A stretch of DNA of 37,975 nt from NCBI GenBank assembly GCA_018713485.1, contig DVOQ01000062.1, forward strand, positions 1 to 37,975, written 5' to 3'. A program made the position numbers and the translations under genes. The notes beneath the pieces were generated by a model that searched no databases, had not been told where the DNA came from, and saw only the letters and a program-made list of their open reading frames with translations. This DNA comes from Candidatus Avisuccinivibrio pullicola (lineage in GTDB: Bacteria; Pseudomonadota; Gammaproteobacteria; Enterobacterales; Succinivibrionaceae). This document shows positions 17,401-25,649 of this stretch, piece by piece; the first letter of the stretch is position 1, and each line of letters begins with the position of its first letter.

Positions 17401-18879
17401 CACGTTAACTGAGGCGTTTAAGATAAGACTCGTGCCCACTGGAAAAGCGGTGGCGGCCAACGAGGAGGGAACTGCGGGAGAGTCGGAAGAAGCGGGGGGT
17501 GAGGTAAGCTGACGCGCCTTACCCTGATCTTGCTCATTAAGAGCGTGACCGCCTGCGCTCTCCTTCTCGTACACCTTGAGGGCCACGAGGCGCAGAGCGA
17601 AAAACTCCGGCCCCTCCTCCCAGAAGGTGCAGGTTCTTTCAGGGGAGCTTTTCCCGTCCTGACCAATCAGCTCCACCTCTCCTGCGCAAAAGCAGTTCGT
17701 GACCGTAAGCTTTCCTTTAAAGGTCAGGTTCAGACCTGCCACCTTTAAGTCCACGCGCCCCTGCAGGTAAAAGGCCCGTGTCAGCTGCTCTGCAAAAGCC
17801 TCCTTAAGCCCTGTCAGGAGGGAGACAAAGTCCGTGTACGCAAAGAGCTCCGGATCGGTTAAAGCTCCCTGCGCGGGTACCCCTTGAGTGGGAGCGCCTT
17901 GCACGGGAGCGATCGCTCTAGAATCTCTTTGAAAAGGGACATGCTTACCTTGCAGATCGGTATCTATCCTGTCCCCTGTCCGTTGAAGATCCTGCCCGTC
18001 CTCACGGAGGGTGAAACTTAAGGCGATCTCCCGAAGCTTCACTAGCTTAAAGAGCTCAAAGTCTGGCAGAGAGGCGACAAAGAGCGCCTCTTTAAGAGTG
18101 CCTGTCTTTAAGAGCGCTATAAGCTCCAACCGATCCCGCACGGTGCCCGCCTTTGGGTCAGAGTTAGCGTCAGGGAGGGAGTCAGTGGCCGCTTCCGTAA
18201 CTCCGGCCTCGGGATAGCCTATGTTAAACAGTCCCTCCAAAAACGAGCCCTTAATTTCAATCACCGCCAGCGCCACGAGCTGATCGCTAAAGGTCACAGA
18301 CGTGCCCTGAGCCTGTATGGATGCAGGAAGCGGAGAGGGGGGCAGAGAAGTGTGCGTGGGAGTGCTTCTGGAAGAGCTTGCAGGAGCCCTCTGCCGTGAT
18401 CCCGAGGTGGCGGAGGTTGTGTCTTCAGATGGCGCGGAAGAGCGTGTAGCGGTGAAAGGTGTGGCGGTGGCAGGTGTAGCGCTCTTTGGTGTTGGTGAGG
18501 ACTCCTGCTTGAGGTTAGTTCCTGCAACGGGAGTTTCTTGAGCCTTATTGCCTGCAGTGTGTAAGAGCAGAGCTTTAACCGTGTCAGGAAGGCCCCCCAG
18601 GATCTCTAAAAGGCCTCTCACGTCGGGATCGCTCTTAGAGAGTGCCTCCACTGCCTGAGCGTTCTCCCCGTGCGTTATCATCACGCACAGTTCACGGGCC
18701 TTTAAGGTAAAGGCAGGTTGGGTAGAGCTGAGAGCTGCCAGATCCACATCCTTTAAGCTAAGCTTAAAGGCCATCCCTCCTTTTAGGCAGGTAAACCTGA
18801 CATCAAGCGGCGCGTCTGTGTTAAGGCCCAGGGCTTTTTTAAAGCAGGCCTTCAGGTTCACCGCTGTGACTACCAGCAC
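14434..18879 (-). CDS. Giant hypothetical protein with degenerate Hint-like domain
   Basis: 1,481 aa to the TAA. No signal peptide. An N-terminal beta-rich segment is followed by a Ser/Thr/Pro-rich linker (about residues 115-190). Then comes a long region alternating beta-strands with amphipathic helices such as FKELLESLAKVSLNGFEI and IPERLGEIFKELF. Next are a basic patch (around RRKKSAPQRGRRKAKTHKG, about 955-982) and a Gly/Phe-rich hydrophobic stretch (about 985-1030). At about 1054-1222 there is a Hint-like domain: GFIPAGALITLADGTALAIE, then VKAGDVVLG, ending YFVDGLAVNQD. The position of the catalytic Cys is Gly, so self-splicing is unlikely. Then come a beta-rich region and a PEP/PTP linker. 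The start GTG has AGGG about 9 bases upstream. Hint domains are common in large toxin-like proteins; the function here is unknown. Confidence 0.75.
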   Translation of the reverse strand: MLVVTAVNLKACFKKALGLNTDAPLDVRFTCLKGGMAFKLSLKDVDLAALSSTQPAFTLKARELCVMITHGENAQAVEALSKSDPDVRGLLEILGGLPDTVKALLLHTAGNKAQETPVAGTNLKQESSPTPKSATPATATPFTATRSSAPSEDTTSATSGSRQRAPASSSRSTPTHTSLPPSPLPASIQAQGTSVTFSDQLVALAVIEIKGSFLEGLFNIGYPEAGVTEAATDSLPDANSDPKAGTVRDRLELIALLKTGTLKEALFVASLPDFELFKLVKLREIALSFTLREDGQDLQRTGDRIDTDLQGKHVPFQRDSRAIAPVQGAPTQGVPAQGALTDPELFAYTDFVSLLTGLKEAFAEQLTRAFYLQGRVDLKVAGLNLTFKGKLTVTNCFCAGEVELIGQDGKSSPERTCTFWEEGPEFFALRLVALKVYEKESAGGHALNEQDQGKARQLTSPPASSDSPAVPSSLAATAFPVGTSLILNASVNVAGVKLKAALSYANEAIEEAGIFLEERLSFKELLESLAKVSLNGFEIALNRGSYLSYTRQKDTQGTHGLPGSPSAPGYTLSAQLNLHLQLLSFSLSGALTLGFTKSAVETDFYGALHLVKPLSLFTIATLRGSSESGTQEKGPLLYLSSGSGGNQKGSGNRSVRENQAGTGNSSNRDDRSEHEKRSRAENKAGAWSTQALHDLQKSRTLHGAYGSHGERALRIGFKGDLVLLKDLMLPLEVALKRDADKGEESLEGTFSISHPAFSGGKFSFYLSYTVATSSVKGKRGQGRFALTTDTPLELPDLNVLKELCKSVDSLPTGKGCESLLDLFNKECETQDALNHRITPHFDFSKEKKLTLYVSVKIGAGDVEAEENLFYKKERLDLLTWDLTAELSFSGLIEETVKQIPERLGEIFKELFTSEEGDTVRLYGFLSYLFPKLAVKVAEVMLCRSADPSLAEMVERRKKSAPQRGRRKAKTHKGSGGKGGKRGFSFSDILDTLCGGFAGGSGSFFGDVGLYAGSLFASAVFIGFYSERSGKAEENGSYAEESERETRVERLVPCYQRGFIPAGALITLADGTALAIERVKAGDVVLGRDLKAHRVLSVIRTPLAGEPLVRITYPAHLALAPVTVSAYSALATSAGERCPLNITDCPTLPPTALKAADGSAFKELAPEDELYRYDTATGKVQSVSARGLSISEAGTAAAYTFYYALILEEATAAYFVDGLAVNQDLWQRLAFSEARLNQPPLRPPASLSLLTPYFTLDKLTLSALCDLLPYTVSLEVRVYDCDVRALSEAEAELHELKDYAYSNSALSYPDLPLEMDIPKLSSDLYCRISFSRYLDLGERGGRLCSRPGLATLRIVGLQFATPPVYRADTGTLTFTLLSTAKQAQVNLFLQDEVVARSLEVTVGQAFSYTLSAELRATLTEDTPLTLEARVTDEESATARTVTLEDGTQRDELFYTVTYVAYALISTANSPEPTPAPTPEPEP

Positions 18880-19005
18880 CGCCTGTTCCCTACCCGTTCC
18901 TATCTCTCAGGCACAGAGGCTCTGCTAGGAGCTCAGGCATGAGTTACCTTACGCTTCCTTTTACCACCTCGCGCCTTAGAGACGAGCTGTTAGCTCAGAG
19001 CGTGA

Positions 19006-19404
19006 CTATTTAGCTTCCCCGTCCTTTACCGGCTGATCGGGAGTTACCGGCTCATCGTGATGATCAGGCAGGGCTTTGACAAAGCTTCCGTCCTGATACT
19101 CTCCGCAGGCTACTGTCACCCCAACTTCCTTGACCACGTCCTTAATCGCCTCGGGCATCACTGCATTAGGCGGCGCGATATGCGCGTAGAAATGCGTCTC
19201 CCCCGTGGTCTCGTCTTTTCCTCCTACCGCCACCGTGGCGAAGTTCTCCAGCTTGCCCTCGCCCTGCTGAGGATCGCCGCTTGCCACGTTAAACACGAGC
19301 GGGGCCTCATCTGTGGGTTTGGAACTGGGCAGCCTGAAATCCACGCTGTAATCATTGCCTCCTGCGGCAAAGCGCAGGCTCACGGAAGCTGTAATGTTAG
19401 CCAT
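19006..19404 (-). CDS. Hypothetical protein, 132 aa, between deaminase and giant protein
   Basis: Not recognised. It is a small acidic, beta-rich protein: strands around ITASVSLRFAAGGNDYSVDF and ETHFYAHIAPPNA, then a helix with EAIKDVVKEVG, and a charged Pro-rich tail (DHHDEPVTPDQPVKDGEAK). There is no signal peptide, and one cysteine. The start is well supported by AAGGAG 6 bases before the ATG. It lies 126 bases upstream of the giant-protein start and 140 bases after the deaminase stop, all on the minus strand, so a shared transcript is likely. A small accessory or adaptor role is a guess from position only. Confidence 0.7.
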   Translation of the reverse strand: MANITASVSLRFAAGGNDYSVDFRLPSSKPTDEAPLVFNVASGDPQQGEGKLENFATVAVGGKDETTGETHFYAHIAPPNAVMPEAIKDVVKEVGVTVACGEYQDGSFVKALPDHHDEPVTPDQPVKDGEAK

Positions 19405-19544
19405 GAGAATCTCCTTAGAGCCAATTAAAAAACCTTGATAGCTGTAAGCTAAACGCTCCAGTGCCTTAAGCTCAGCGCCATCTTCTATTCTTCAATTAAA
19501 AATCGCGCCGGATCTCCTTTCAAGTGAGCACCCCGACAGTGCAG

Positions 19545-20531
19545 CTAATGCTCTGCCTTAAACTTGCCTGTAGGACACTGCACCGCCAGCTCCTCGCCAA
19601 AGTGCTCAGGCAACACGTTTTTGCCAATCACGCGCCCCACCTCATCCTTTATGAAGAGAAAGTCACTGATTTGCTTAAGTACCGTGGCGTTTTCAGGAAA
19701 GAGCAGTGCCTCCTGTCCGCTCAGGTAAGCGTTAAGTTTGTCCTCGGCCTCGATATAGACCGCCTTGGCGCTGTCCCCGAGTAGCCATCGAGTGATCGAG
19801 TTCTGCCCTGTTCTTTCTCTCCAGAGCTCAAAGTCCGCTTCAAGGCGTTGCTTAAAGGTGCTGTTCACGCTCGCCTCGGGATAGCAGATGGGATATCCCG
19901 CATTAACGATCGCCTCCTGCGTATCGCCATACGCGGGATCTTTCTGCACGTAGACCACTCGGCTCACCTGCGTCATAGTCAGCATCCCCGCGCACATGAT
20001 GCACGGCTCCAGAGTCGTATAGAGCGTATAGTCCTTAAGGTACGAGCCTTCTCCCTCACACTTTAGGAAATTGGTCACGAGCCTCACTTCCCCGTGCTGT
20101 GAACCATTGGTCAGAACGCGATTGGAATTGCGTGCGTAATACACCACCTCCCCTGTCCCGTTCTTCACGAGCACCGACCCGATATTATGTCCCCGCGTTT
20201 CCTCCGGCCACTGCCAGTCATGCCGCACCACGCTCATCGCGAGCAGTGAATAGAGATGATCGCGCTCGGCCTGCGCTGACGCTTTGGGAACCTCTAAGGT
20301 AAAGGTACACTGCCCCGCCTTGCCTGAGGGCAGGCCTAAGCTATCCGCGTCATGACCGGATTTAGCAGCAAGATCGATCACGCCACTTTCTGCCATGTCA
20401 CCATCTACCGCGTTTGCTGTAGGTTCAGAGAGCTTCATTACCGTAGGCCTTGTCTCACCCTGCAGCGTACAGCCGCTAAGGGAAAGCACAAGGCTTAGTG
20501 CCATAGAGGAAAGCATGTGCCAATTTCGCAT
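19545..20531 (-). CDS. Lipoprotein with TadA/CMP-deaminase-like domain
   Basis: 328 aa. The N-terminus has a signal with lipobox LSGC (Cys about residue 21), predicting an exported, lipid-anchored protein. The central domain (about 75-215) has the zinc deaminase signature: HGEVRLV supplies the first ligand and catalytic Glu, and LEPCIMCAGM gives the PCxxC ligands, closest in style to TadA/cytidine deaminases. The C-terminal 110 residues are not recognised. Deaminases of this fold act on nucleotides, tRNA or DNA in the cytoplasm, so an exported one is odd. Secreted deaminase toxins and nucleoside salvage are both possible. The start has AAGGAGTG close upstream. It leads the cluster that includes the giant Hint-like protein. 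A truncated paralogue is at 30663-31229. Confidence 0.8.
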   Translation of the reverse strand: MRNWHMLSSMALSLVLSLSGCTLQGETRPTVMKLSEPTANAVDGDMAESGVIDLAAKSGHDADSLGLPSGKAGQCTFTLEVPKASAQAERDHLYSLLAMSVVRHDWQWPEETRGHNIGSVLVKNGTGEVVYYARNSNRVLTNGSQHGEVRLVTNFLKCEGEGSYLKDYTLYTTLEPCIMCAGMLTMTQVSRVVYVQKDPAYGDTQEAIVNAGYPICYPEASVNSTFKQRLEADFELWRERTGQNSITRWLLGDSAKAVYIEAEDKLNAYLSGQEALLFPENATVLKQISDFLFIKDEVGRVIGKNVLPEHFGEELAVQCPTGKFKAEH

Positions 20532-20633
20532 CCATCACTCCTTTGTTTATCTTTGCTGCTATGGCATGACTTATAGACGAGTGCACATGGCAACGTCTTA
20601 CCTTGATTTACGCACTCAGTGCTCAGCGCAGCT

Positions 20634-20771
20634 TTTGACCCGAAACGCTCTGTTTAACCCATCACGCACCATCCACAACCTTCGAAGAGGAGCTACCCAA
20701 AGCTATGCGTGTTATCCCAAAATTTTGAACCCTGTGGCTATTGTCTGCCTAATAGGAGGGAAATACAAGAG
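20634..20771. repeat. Duplicated upstream region of the deaminase gene, copy A
   Basis: Two blocks recur near the second deaminase copy. 20634-20669 (containing CGCTCTGTTTAACCCATCAC) matches 31364-31400. 20691-20771 (containing ATTGTCTGCCTAATAGGAG) matches 33643-33724 at high identity. The rest of the 20532-20893 gap holds no gene I can support. In copy B the two blocks are separated by an IS at 31433-33630. Confidence 0.75.
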
Positions 20772-20893
20772 AAAGATTGGTGTATTTTTATGGAAAAAAC
20801 GGAACAAATTATAGCCGTAGTGCCCGTTTTAGCAGGCAAAGAACCATGCAAAACAACAAGATTACTGCTTATACTAAATTAAATAAGTTTAGA

Positions 20894-23434
20894 CTAACTT
20901 TTATAATCAGTTATTAAACAATTAAGTTTTGTCAGTAATTGATTTATTATAGTTTCTTTATCAAGACTCAGATCGCCGTATTCTTTTTTTAAATTACTAA
21001 CTCTTGAAGAGAGTTTATCTACAAAGCTTGTTAACTCAATAACTTCCTTATCAACAATACTATTAAAACTTCTAGGATTAACATTTGCTGCGTAGTTCAT
21101 AACATCACGATGATAATTTTCAAAATAGCATTGGTACCAAGTAGTTATAAAATTTTTAAAAACATCTAGCTCGTTGTTTTTTAGCCCGAAAATATCATTT
21201 ATAAATTTGTCTAAAGAATCGTCACTGTAGACAGCATTAATTATATTAAAAAATAAGGACTTATCATACATATTATAATTATCAAACACAAATAATTTAT
21301 TGTGTACTTTAAGTTTACGAGTCAAAAATCCAAGACATTCAACATATCCATGAATATTACCAAATACCACTTTAATAAAAGTGCTGTCTGGTAAATTTAT
21401 TGTCAGCAACAGATTTTTATAAGAGTTATGTATTATGGAATATTCACCATAATAATCATTTGCCTTTTGTTTATTATTGACAAAATTAACGTTTATCCCC
21501 CAAACTGAATCATACAATAACTTCAATCCTATCAAAGCATTCTTATCGCTAGAGAACTCTACTAAATACTTAAGCCTCCTTATTATCTTCGAGACTTTGT
21601 TATAAACAATATAAACATAAAACACAAATATAAAAACAATGGACGAGAAATCTTTACTATTTAGTGAATATTCTAAATACCGCGATCCAAGAGAAAAATA
21701 CATGTAACCTAAATTTTCTATAAATTTTTGATTTTCTATGCACGCATCATCATTGATTAAGTATAGAATAGCTACAGTATTATTTATTGATTTTATAAAA
21801 TCTTTAACCTCGCCAGTTGGAGCATTAACAATAGGACCTTGTGATAACTTTAAAGAGTTGAAATGACTTATTGTAAACGTATCAAAATCATCCGCCATAT
21901 CAATTTCTTTGACTATTTGAGCAATGAAATCGTATTCAATAGCTTTATATAAAGTTGAATGATTATTATCACTCAAGCTATTATCCAAGCTTAAACCTTT
22001 ATCTCTGACCAAAAAAGTATCCGTGATTAGTGGTTTACATATAGCAACTAGGCATAAATCTCTATTATATATTAAATTAACAAATTCTGTATAGACTCTA
22101 GATATAACTCTAAAGTTAGAATTATGTTTTTCAGATAAATCTTTAAGACATTGAGTAATCCATGGTTTAACAGTTAACAACAAATCCGATAGATTGATAT
22201 CATTGTTAAGTTCACTAATAAAATCAGGAAAGCAAAATAGATCTCTAATTTGCTGTTTAAGCTGATTAAATTGTATGTTAGCTTGCTTAACTATTTCGTA
22301 TGGCATTTTTTCTGATTTTAATTCAACGTCTAAATAATCAAAAAGGCCATCTTGATATTGATAAAGTCTATTTAATATATTTTCATCAATAGACGAGATC
22401 TTATACTGATCAAAAAACGCTATATTAACTCTGTTAATGATAATTTCAATTAAGCTTAAATGACTAATATCCATAGGATAATTTTTAGCTTGTCCTTTAT
22501 CAAGAAAATCTTCAAAATAGATTAAAGCCTGATTAGCTTTGTTTGCTAAAGAAGCATCGACTTGCGTATTAGCTTCATTTGAAGTGTTATTATCACTTTC
22601 ATGAAACCTTGATATACGCCTCCAAGCCTCAGTATTTATAATCAAAATTATTTTGATATTTGATTGTTCTGACAGATAAGAAATTAAGCCAAAAAATTCA
22701 TTAAGAGACCCATCATATCTTTCAATATCATCAAATATGATAATTGCTTTTCCTATTCTTGAAATTAGCTCCTCCATATTAAAGAAATAATCAGTATTTT
22801 TATTAAGTAAAGATGAACTTTTGATATTATAAATTTTGCCAAAAAGGGGAGACAAAATGGTTAAACTTCTCTCCATCCAACTCCATGACAAGTGATTACA
22901 AATATCTGCTTTTATCTCGGATAAGCTTTGTTTACCGTAAAGAGATATTTTAATCATATTTTCATAATTAAGAACACTATATTCATTTATATACTTGTAC
23001 AGCTCTTTTCTTATGCTATAAATTCGATAATCAACATTGTAACCTCTATTGAAGATAAATCTTTTTGCATACTTGCTTTTTAGATAATCGTTACCTTGTA
23101 ATGAATGTATAAACATCCATGCTTCAATAAATTTTGTTTTACCGCTACCCCATACCCCATCAATAATTACTGTGCTTCCTGCATCCGGAGATACTACATA
23201 TTCACACAATTTTTTATCAAGCATAGTATTTAATATAAATTCTTGATCATGACCTCTATATTTATATTTTTTCCTTGATAGCCAAGCACACATCGTCACA
23301 TCAGCCGTGATATAATTTAATAGCAAAACAGTTTCAATAATTATAAAAGGCAACATATACGACTGTGAAGAATATCTCTGTATTATGTCATTTGCCAATA
23401 AACCTTCCATCAAAACTAGCAAAGCAGAAAGCAC
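20894..23434 (-). CDS. KAP-family P-loop NTPase, membrane-associated
   Basis: 846 aa from the GTG at 23434. Two hydrophobic segments (about residues 1-15 and 26-45) precede an ATPase domain with Walker A GVWGSGKT (93-100) and Walker B IIIFDD (231-236). The SxxK/NTE-type stretch IKIILIINTEAWRRI follows. This order and the membrane segments are typical of KAP NTPases, thought to act at the inner membrane and often found in mobile or defence-related loci (PifA of plasmid F is a member). The large C-terminal half is helical and unrecognised. The gene is strikingly AT-rich next to GC-rich neighbours, so it was probably acquired. It overlaps the preceding membrane-protein gene by 19 bases, implying coupling or a frameshifted single gene. 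Confidence 0.8.
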   Translation of the reverse strand: MLSALLVLMEGLLANDIIQRYSSQSYMLPFIIIETVLLLNYITADVTMCAWLSRKKYKYRGHDQEFILNTMLDKKLCEYVVSPDAGSTVIIDGVWGSGKTKFIEAWMFIHSLQGNDYLKSKYAKRFIFNRGYNVDYRIYSIRKELYKYINEYSVLNYENMIKISLYGKQSLSEIKADICNHLSWSWMERSLTILSPLFGKIYNIKSSSLLNKNTDYFFNMEELISRIGKAIIIFDDIERYDGSLNEFFGLISYLSEQSNIKIILIINTEAWRRISRFHESDNNTSNEANTQVDASLANKANQALIYFEDFLDKGQAKNYPMDISHLSLIEIIINRVNIAFFDQYKISSIDENILNRLYQYQDGLFDYLDVELKSEKMPYEIVKQANIQFNQLKQQIRDLFCFPDFISELNNDINLSDLLLTVKPWITQCLKDLSEKHNSNFRVISRVYTEFVNLIYNRDLCLVAICKPLITDTFLVRDKGLSLDNSLSDNNHSTLYKAIEYDFIAQIVKEIDMADDFDTFTISHFNSLKLSQGPIVNAPTGEVKDFIKSINNTVAILYLINDDACIENQKFIENLGYMYFSLGSRYLEYSLNSKDFSSIVFIFVFYVYIVYNKVSKIIRRLKYLVEFSSDKNALIGLKLLYDSVWGINVNFVNNKQKANDYYGEYSIIHNSYKNLLLTINLPDSTFIKVVFGNIHGYVECLGFLTRKLKVHNKLFVFDNYNMYDKSLFFNIINAVYSDDSLDKFINDIFGLKNNELDVFKNFITTWYQCYFENYHRDVMNYAANVNPRSFNSIVDKEVIELTSFVDKLSSRVSNLKKEYGDLSLDKETIINQLLTKLNCLITDYKS

Positions 23435-23706
23435 TGTATATATAATAGAACCATTCCAGTACTTAGACCATAAATATATGATATCGTCATAACAAACGCA
23501 GACATTAACAAACCTGTTGCGGAATAAATTATTAATGGGACACTATTCTCAAATGAAATATTAAAACTTGAATTTATAACCTCAGCTATAGCCACTAGTA
23601 TGCCTGAAATAATCATTAATACTGGCACATGTAACAATAACCTAATCGTAAATAACTTAAAATTAAACAGAAAACATTTCATTTTTACACCATTGATATT
23701 CATCAT
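23416..23706 (-). CDS. Small membrane protein upstream of KAP NTPase
   Basis: 96 aa, with three hydrophobic stretches: about 19-40 (LLLHVPVLMIISGILVAIAE), 53-75 (around LIIYSATGLLMSAFVMTIS) and 80-95. It is AT-rich like its partner. Its stop lies inside the start region of the KAP gene (19-base overlap, different frame). KAP NTPases often carry several transmembrane helices, so this could be the true N-terminus of the NTPase shifted out of frame. It could also be a separate coupled subunit. I could not find a strong ribosome site before its ATG. The function is unknown. Confidence 0.55.
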   Translation of the reverse strand: MMNINGVKMKCFLFNFKLFTIRLLLHVPVLMIISGILVAIAEVINSSFNISFENSVPLIIYSATGLLMSAFVMTISYIYGLSTGMVLLYIQCFLLC

Positions 23707-23952
23707 TACTAAAATATATGAAACTTATCCCAGTATAACATTTATGAGCAAGTAACGTTTGTTAACTTCTTTTTTCATTTACATTTTCATTACCAGTACT
23801 TGTGACAATTGCACTTAAACCGACTTGATTTACACCCCTCAGACACCCCTAACGATCATCAAAACCGACACCTTTCCTGCCATTTTCTTACGGCAAAGAT
23901 AATCTGACCCTTCAAAATCAGCCCTGAATGACCTCAATGATAATGCCATTAT
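23707..23952. other. AT-rich intergenic region, no gene seen
   Basis: Between the start of the membrane-protein gene and the left end of a decayed IS. It should contain the promoter for the KAP pair on the minus strand, but no convincing -35/-10 pair was found. No open frame is supported. Confidence 0.45.
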
Positions 23953-25584
23953 CCGTCATTGCGCACCAATTTTCATGAATATTTCTGTCCCTTACCGTGA
24001 TACTCCCGCCTTCTCTTAGTAAATTCATAAATATTCTTAACTGTCAATAAATAAACCGTTTAAATGTGCAGCAGGGATCGGGCACCTGAGCTGTTTTCTG
24101 TCAAAATGTGATCTGAGGATCGCCACCGGAATCTGAGACCTGGCCCGGCGGCTTAAAACCGGGTAGAGTGATGCCTTCACAGGCATCTTCACGGGAGTCA
24201 GAGAATGGCAGTGAGAAAATCGGGGACAAGACGCACTTCAGCCCTCATACCTGAAAGCGAGCTGGCCGCACGCCATGGCCTCACGGCAGGTGTGGACGGG
24301 CAGTACAGAATCGACGCGGCACAGGCCGCAGCCCTCTTCGGCATCAGGAACGAAGATCACTTTGACATCGGCTTCCATGGTCTGATTGCCGCCGCCTTTG
24401 ACCACTTCGGCCTTGATGAGATCATTGACCGCAGGATAAGCAAGGTTGCCCATAACGTCATCCTCAACAGCGGAGCAGGCGTAAGGGCCATGGTCATGCA
24501 GCTCCCCGGTGCTCCCTGTCAGTCCCTGCTCAACGTCTCCTCCTGTTTCAGCAAGATGCCCGTCGGGGTTCTGCTCCGTCAGCCGGTACAGCCTGAAGAT
24601 CCGGGAAAAACGTGCTCTCAGGACTGCCTGACGACATCTATGACTACGGACCGGGAAGACTCTTTACGGAGTGCCCGGCGCAGGTCCTGTCAGTGCCGGG
24701 ACTTAAGGTGACCGAAGCGCACATTGATTCCACGGGCTATCACTACGACGGGAAGGTTAAGGAAGATGATGAGTGCGAACTTAAGATAACCCATGGTTAT
24801 TCGCGCGACTGCCGTCCTGACCTCCCGCAGGTCATCCTGCCGGGCATAGTTGACGGTAAAAGCGGCATTCCCCTGATGACCGAGGCCGTAAGCGGCAATG
24901 TCAATGACAACGCCTCGTTTCTGAAGGTCATGGAGAGCTGGCAGGGACTCAGGGAGGTGATGGCCGGCCTGGAGTATCTCGTGGGCGACAGCTCGGCATG
25001 CACTCCCGACATTCTCGGTACGGCAAGGGCTAACGGCATTCACGTCATCACGCGGGACCCCGATAAGTACACTTTTGTAAAGGAGCTTTTCAGGACGGTA
25101 AAGGATGAGGAGTTCGTTCCCCTGTATGCCGATGAGCCTGACGGCAGCCTTGGCAGATGGTGCGGCACCGCCATGGTTGGCAATACGGAACTCAGGCTGC
25201 TGATGATTGACAATGAAAAACTGCGCCCGCAGAAGGAACTCGAAAAGCTCGGAGCGCTGTTCAGTAAGCTTGAGACTAAACCTGCAGCCTGCATGGAGGA
25301 CGCGGTAAGGAACTTTGAGGCGGTGGCTAAGAAGTGCCGCCTGTGCAGGGTGGACAGCGTAAGCTATGAGGAGCTGTGGAAGAACGCAAAACGCGGGCGT
25401 CCTAAAAAGAACGCATCTCCTGAGGACCGTGTTCTCGAAGGAGTTAAGGTGCATGTCACCTTTTCCGTTGACGAAGACAGAGTGAAAAAGGCCGTCACGG
25501 ATGAAATCCGCTATGTGATCGCCACCACCGACACTGAGAAGAACTGGACCATGGCGGAACTCCGCGACGCCTTTATGGGCCAGG
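23953..25584 (+). mobile_element. Decayed DUF4277-type (IS1634-like) IS, right end lost
   Basis: The left end CCGTCATTGCGCACC at 23953, followed by an AT-rich stretch, matches the terminal repeat of the intact element at 31433-33630 (CCGTCATTGCACAGC). The transposase inside is homologous to that of the intact element but frameshifted and missing its C-terminus. The right end is replaced at about 25584 by the three-recombinase cassette. Confidence 0.7.
24170..24187 (+). promoter_or_regulatory. Hairpin upstream of decayed transposase
   Basis: GATGCCT (24170-24176), loop TCAC, AGGCATC (24181-24187), ending 17 bases before the transposase ATG. It could limit transposase translation, as hairpins near the start do in several IS families. 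Confidence 0.35.
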
Positions 25585-25631
25585 CAAAAATCTTATGTGA
25601 AAACGTAAAATATTGCGCAATTTTACCATGA
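24205..25631 (+). pseudogene. DUF4277-type IS transposase, frameshifted and truncated
   Basis: Two overlapping frames together match the 31507-33426 transposase. The first holds GFHGLIAAAFDHFGLDEIID (DUF4277 part). The second resumes at LSGLPDDIYDYGPGRLFTE and holds the catalytic segments EAHIDSTGYHYDG and YLVGDSSACT. The frame changes near 24602-24612, at a run of five A (GGGAAAAACG). Homology ends at about 25583 (AELRDAFMGQ). The last catalytic Glu (IERAWR in the intact copy) and all that follows are missing. Inactive. Confidence 0.85.
25607..25625. repeat. Palindrome near the RIT-like element end
   Basis: ATTGCGCAAT (25612-25621) is a perfect palindrome. The symmetry extends into the A-rich and T-rich flanks with one mismatch. 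It lies between the truncated transposase and the third recombinase, where a recombinase crossover or end-binding site would be expected. Confidence 0.4.
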
Positions 25632-25649
25632 GCGCTGTTTTAAGCCATT

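Noticed and set aside
24690-25454. 254-aa minus-strand frame opposite the decayed transposase
   Set aside because: The opposite strand clearly encodes the transposase relic; no motif supports this frame.
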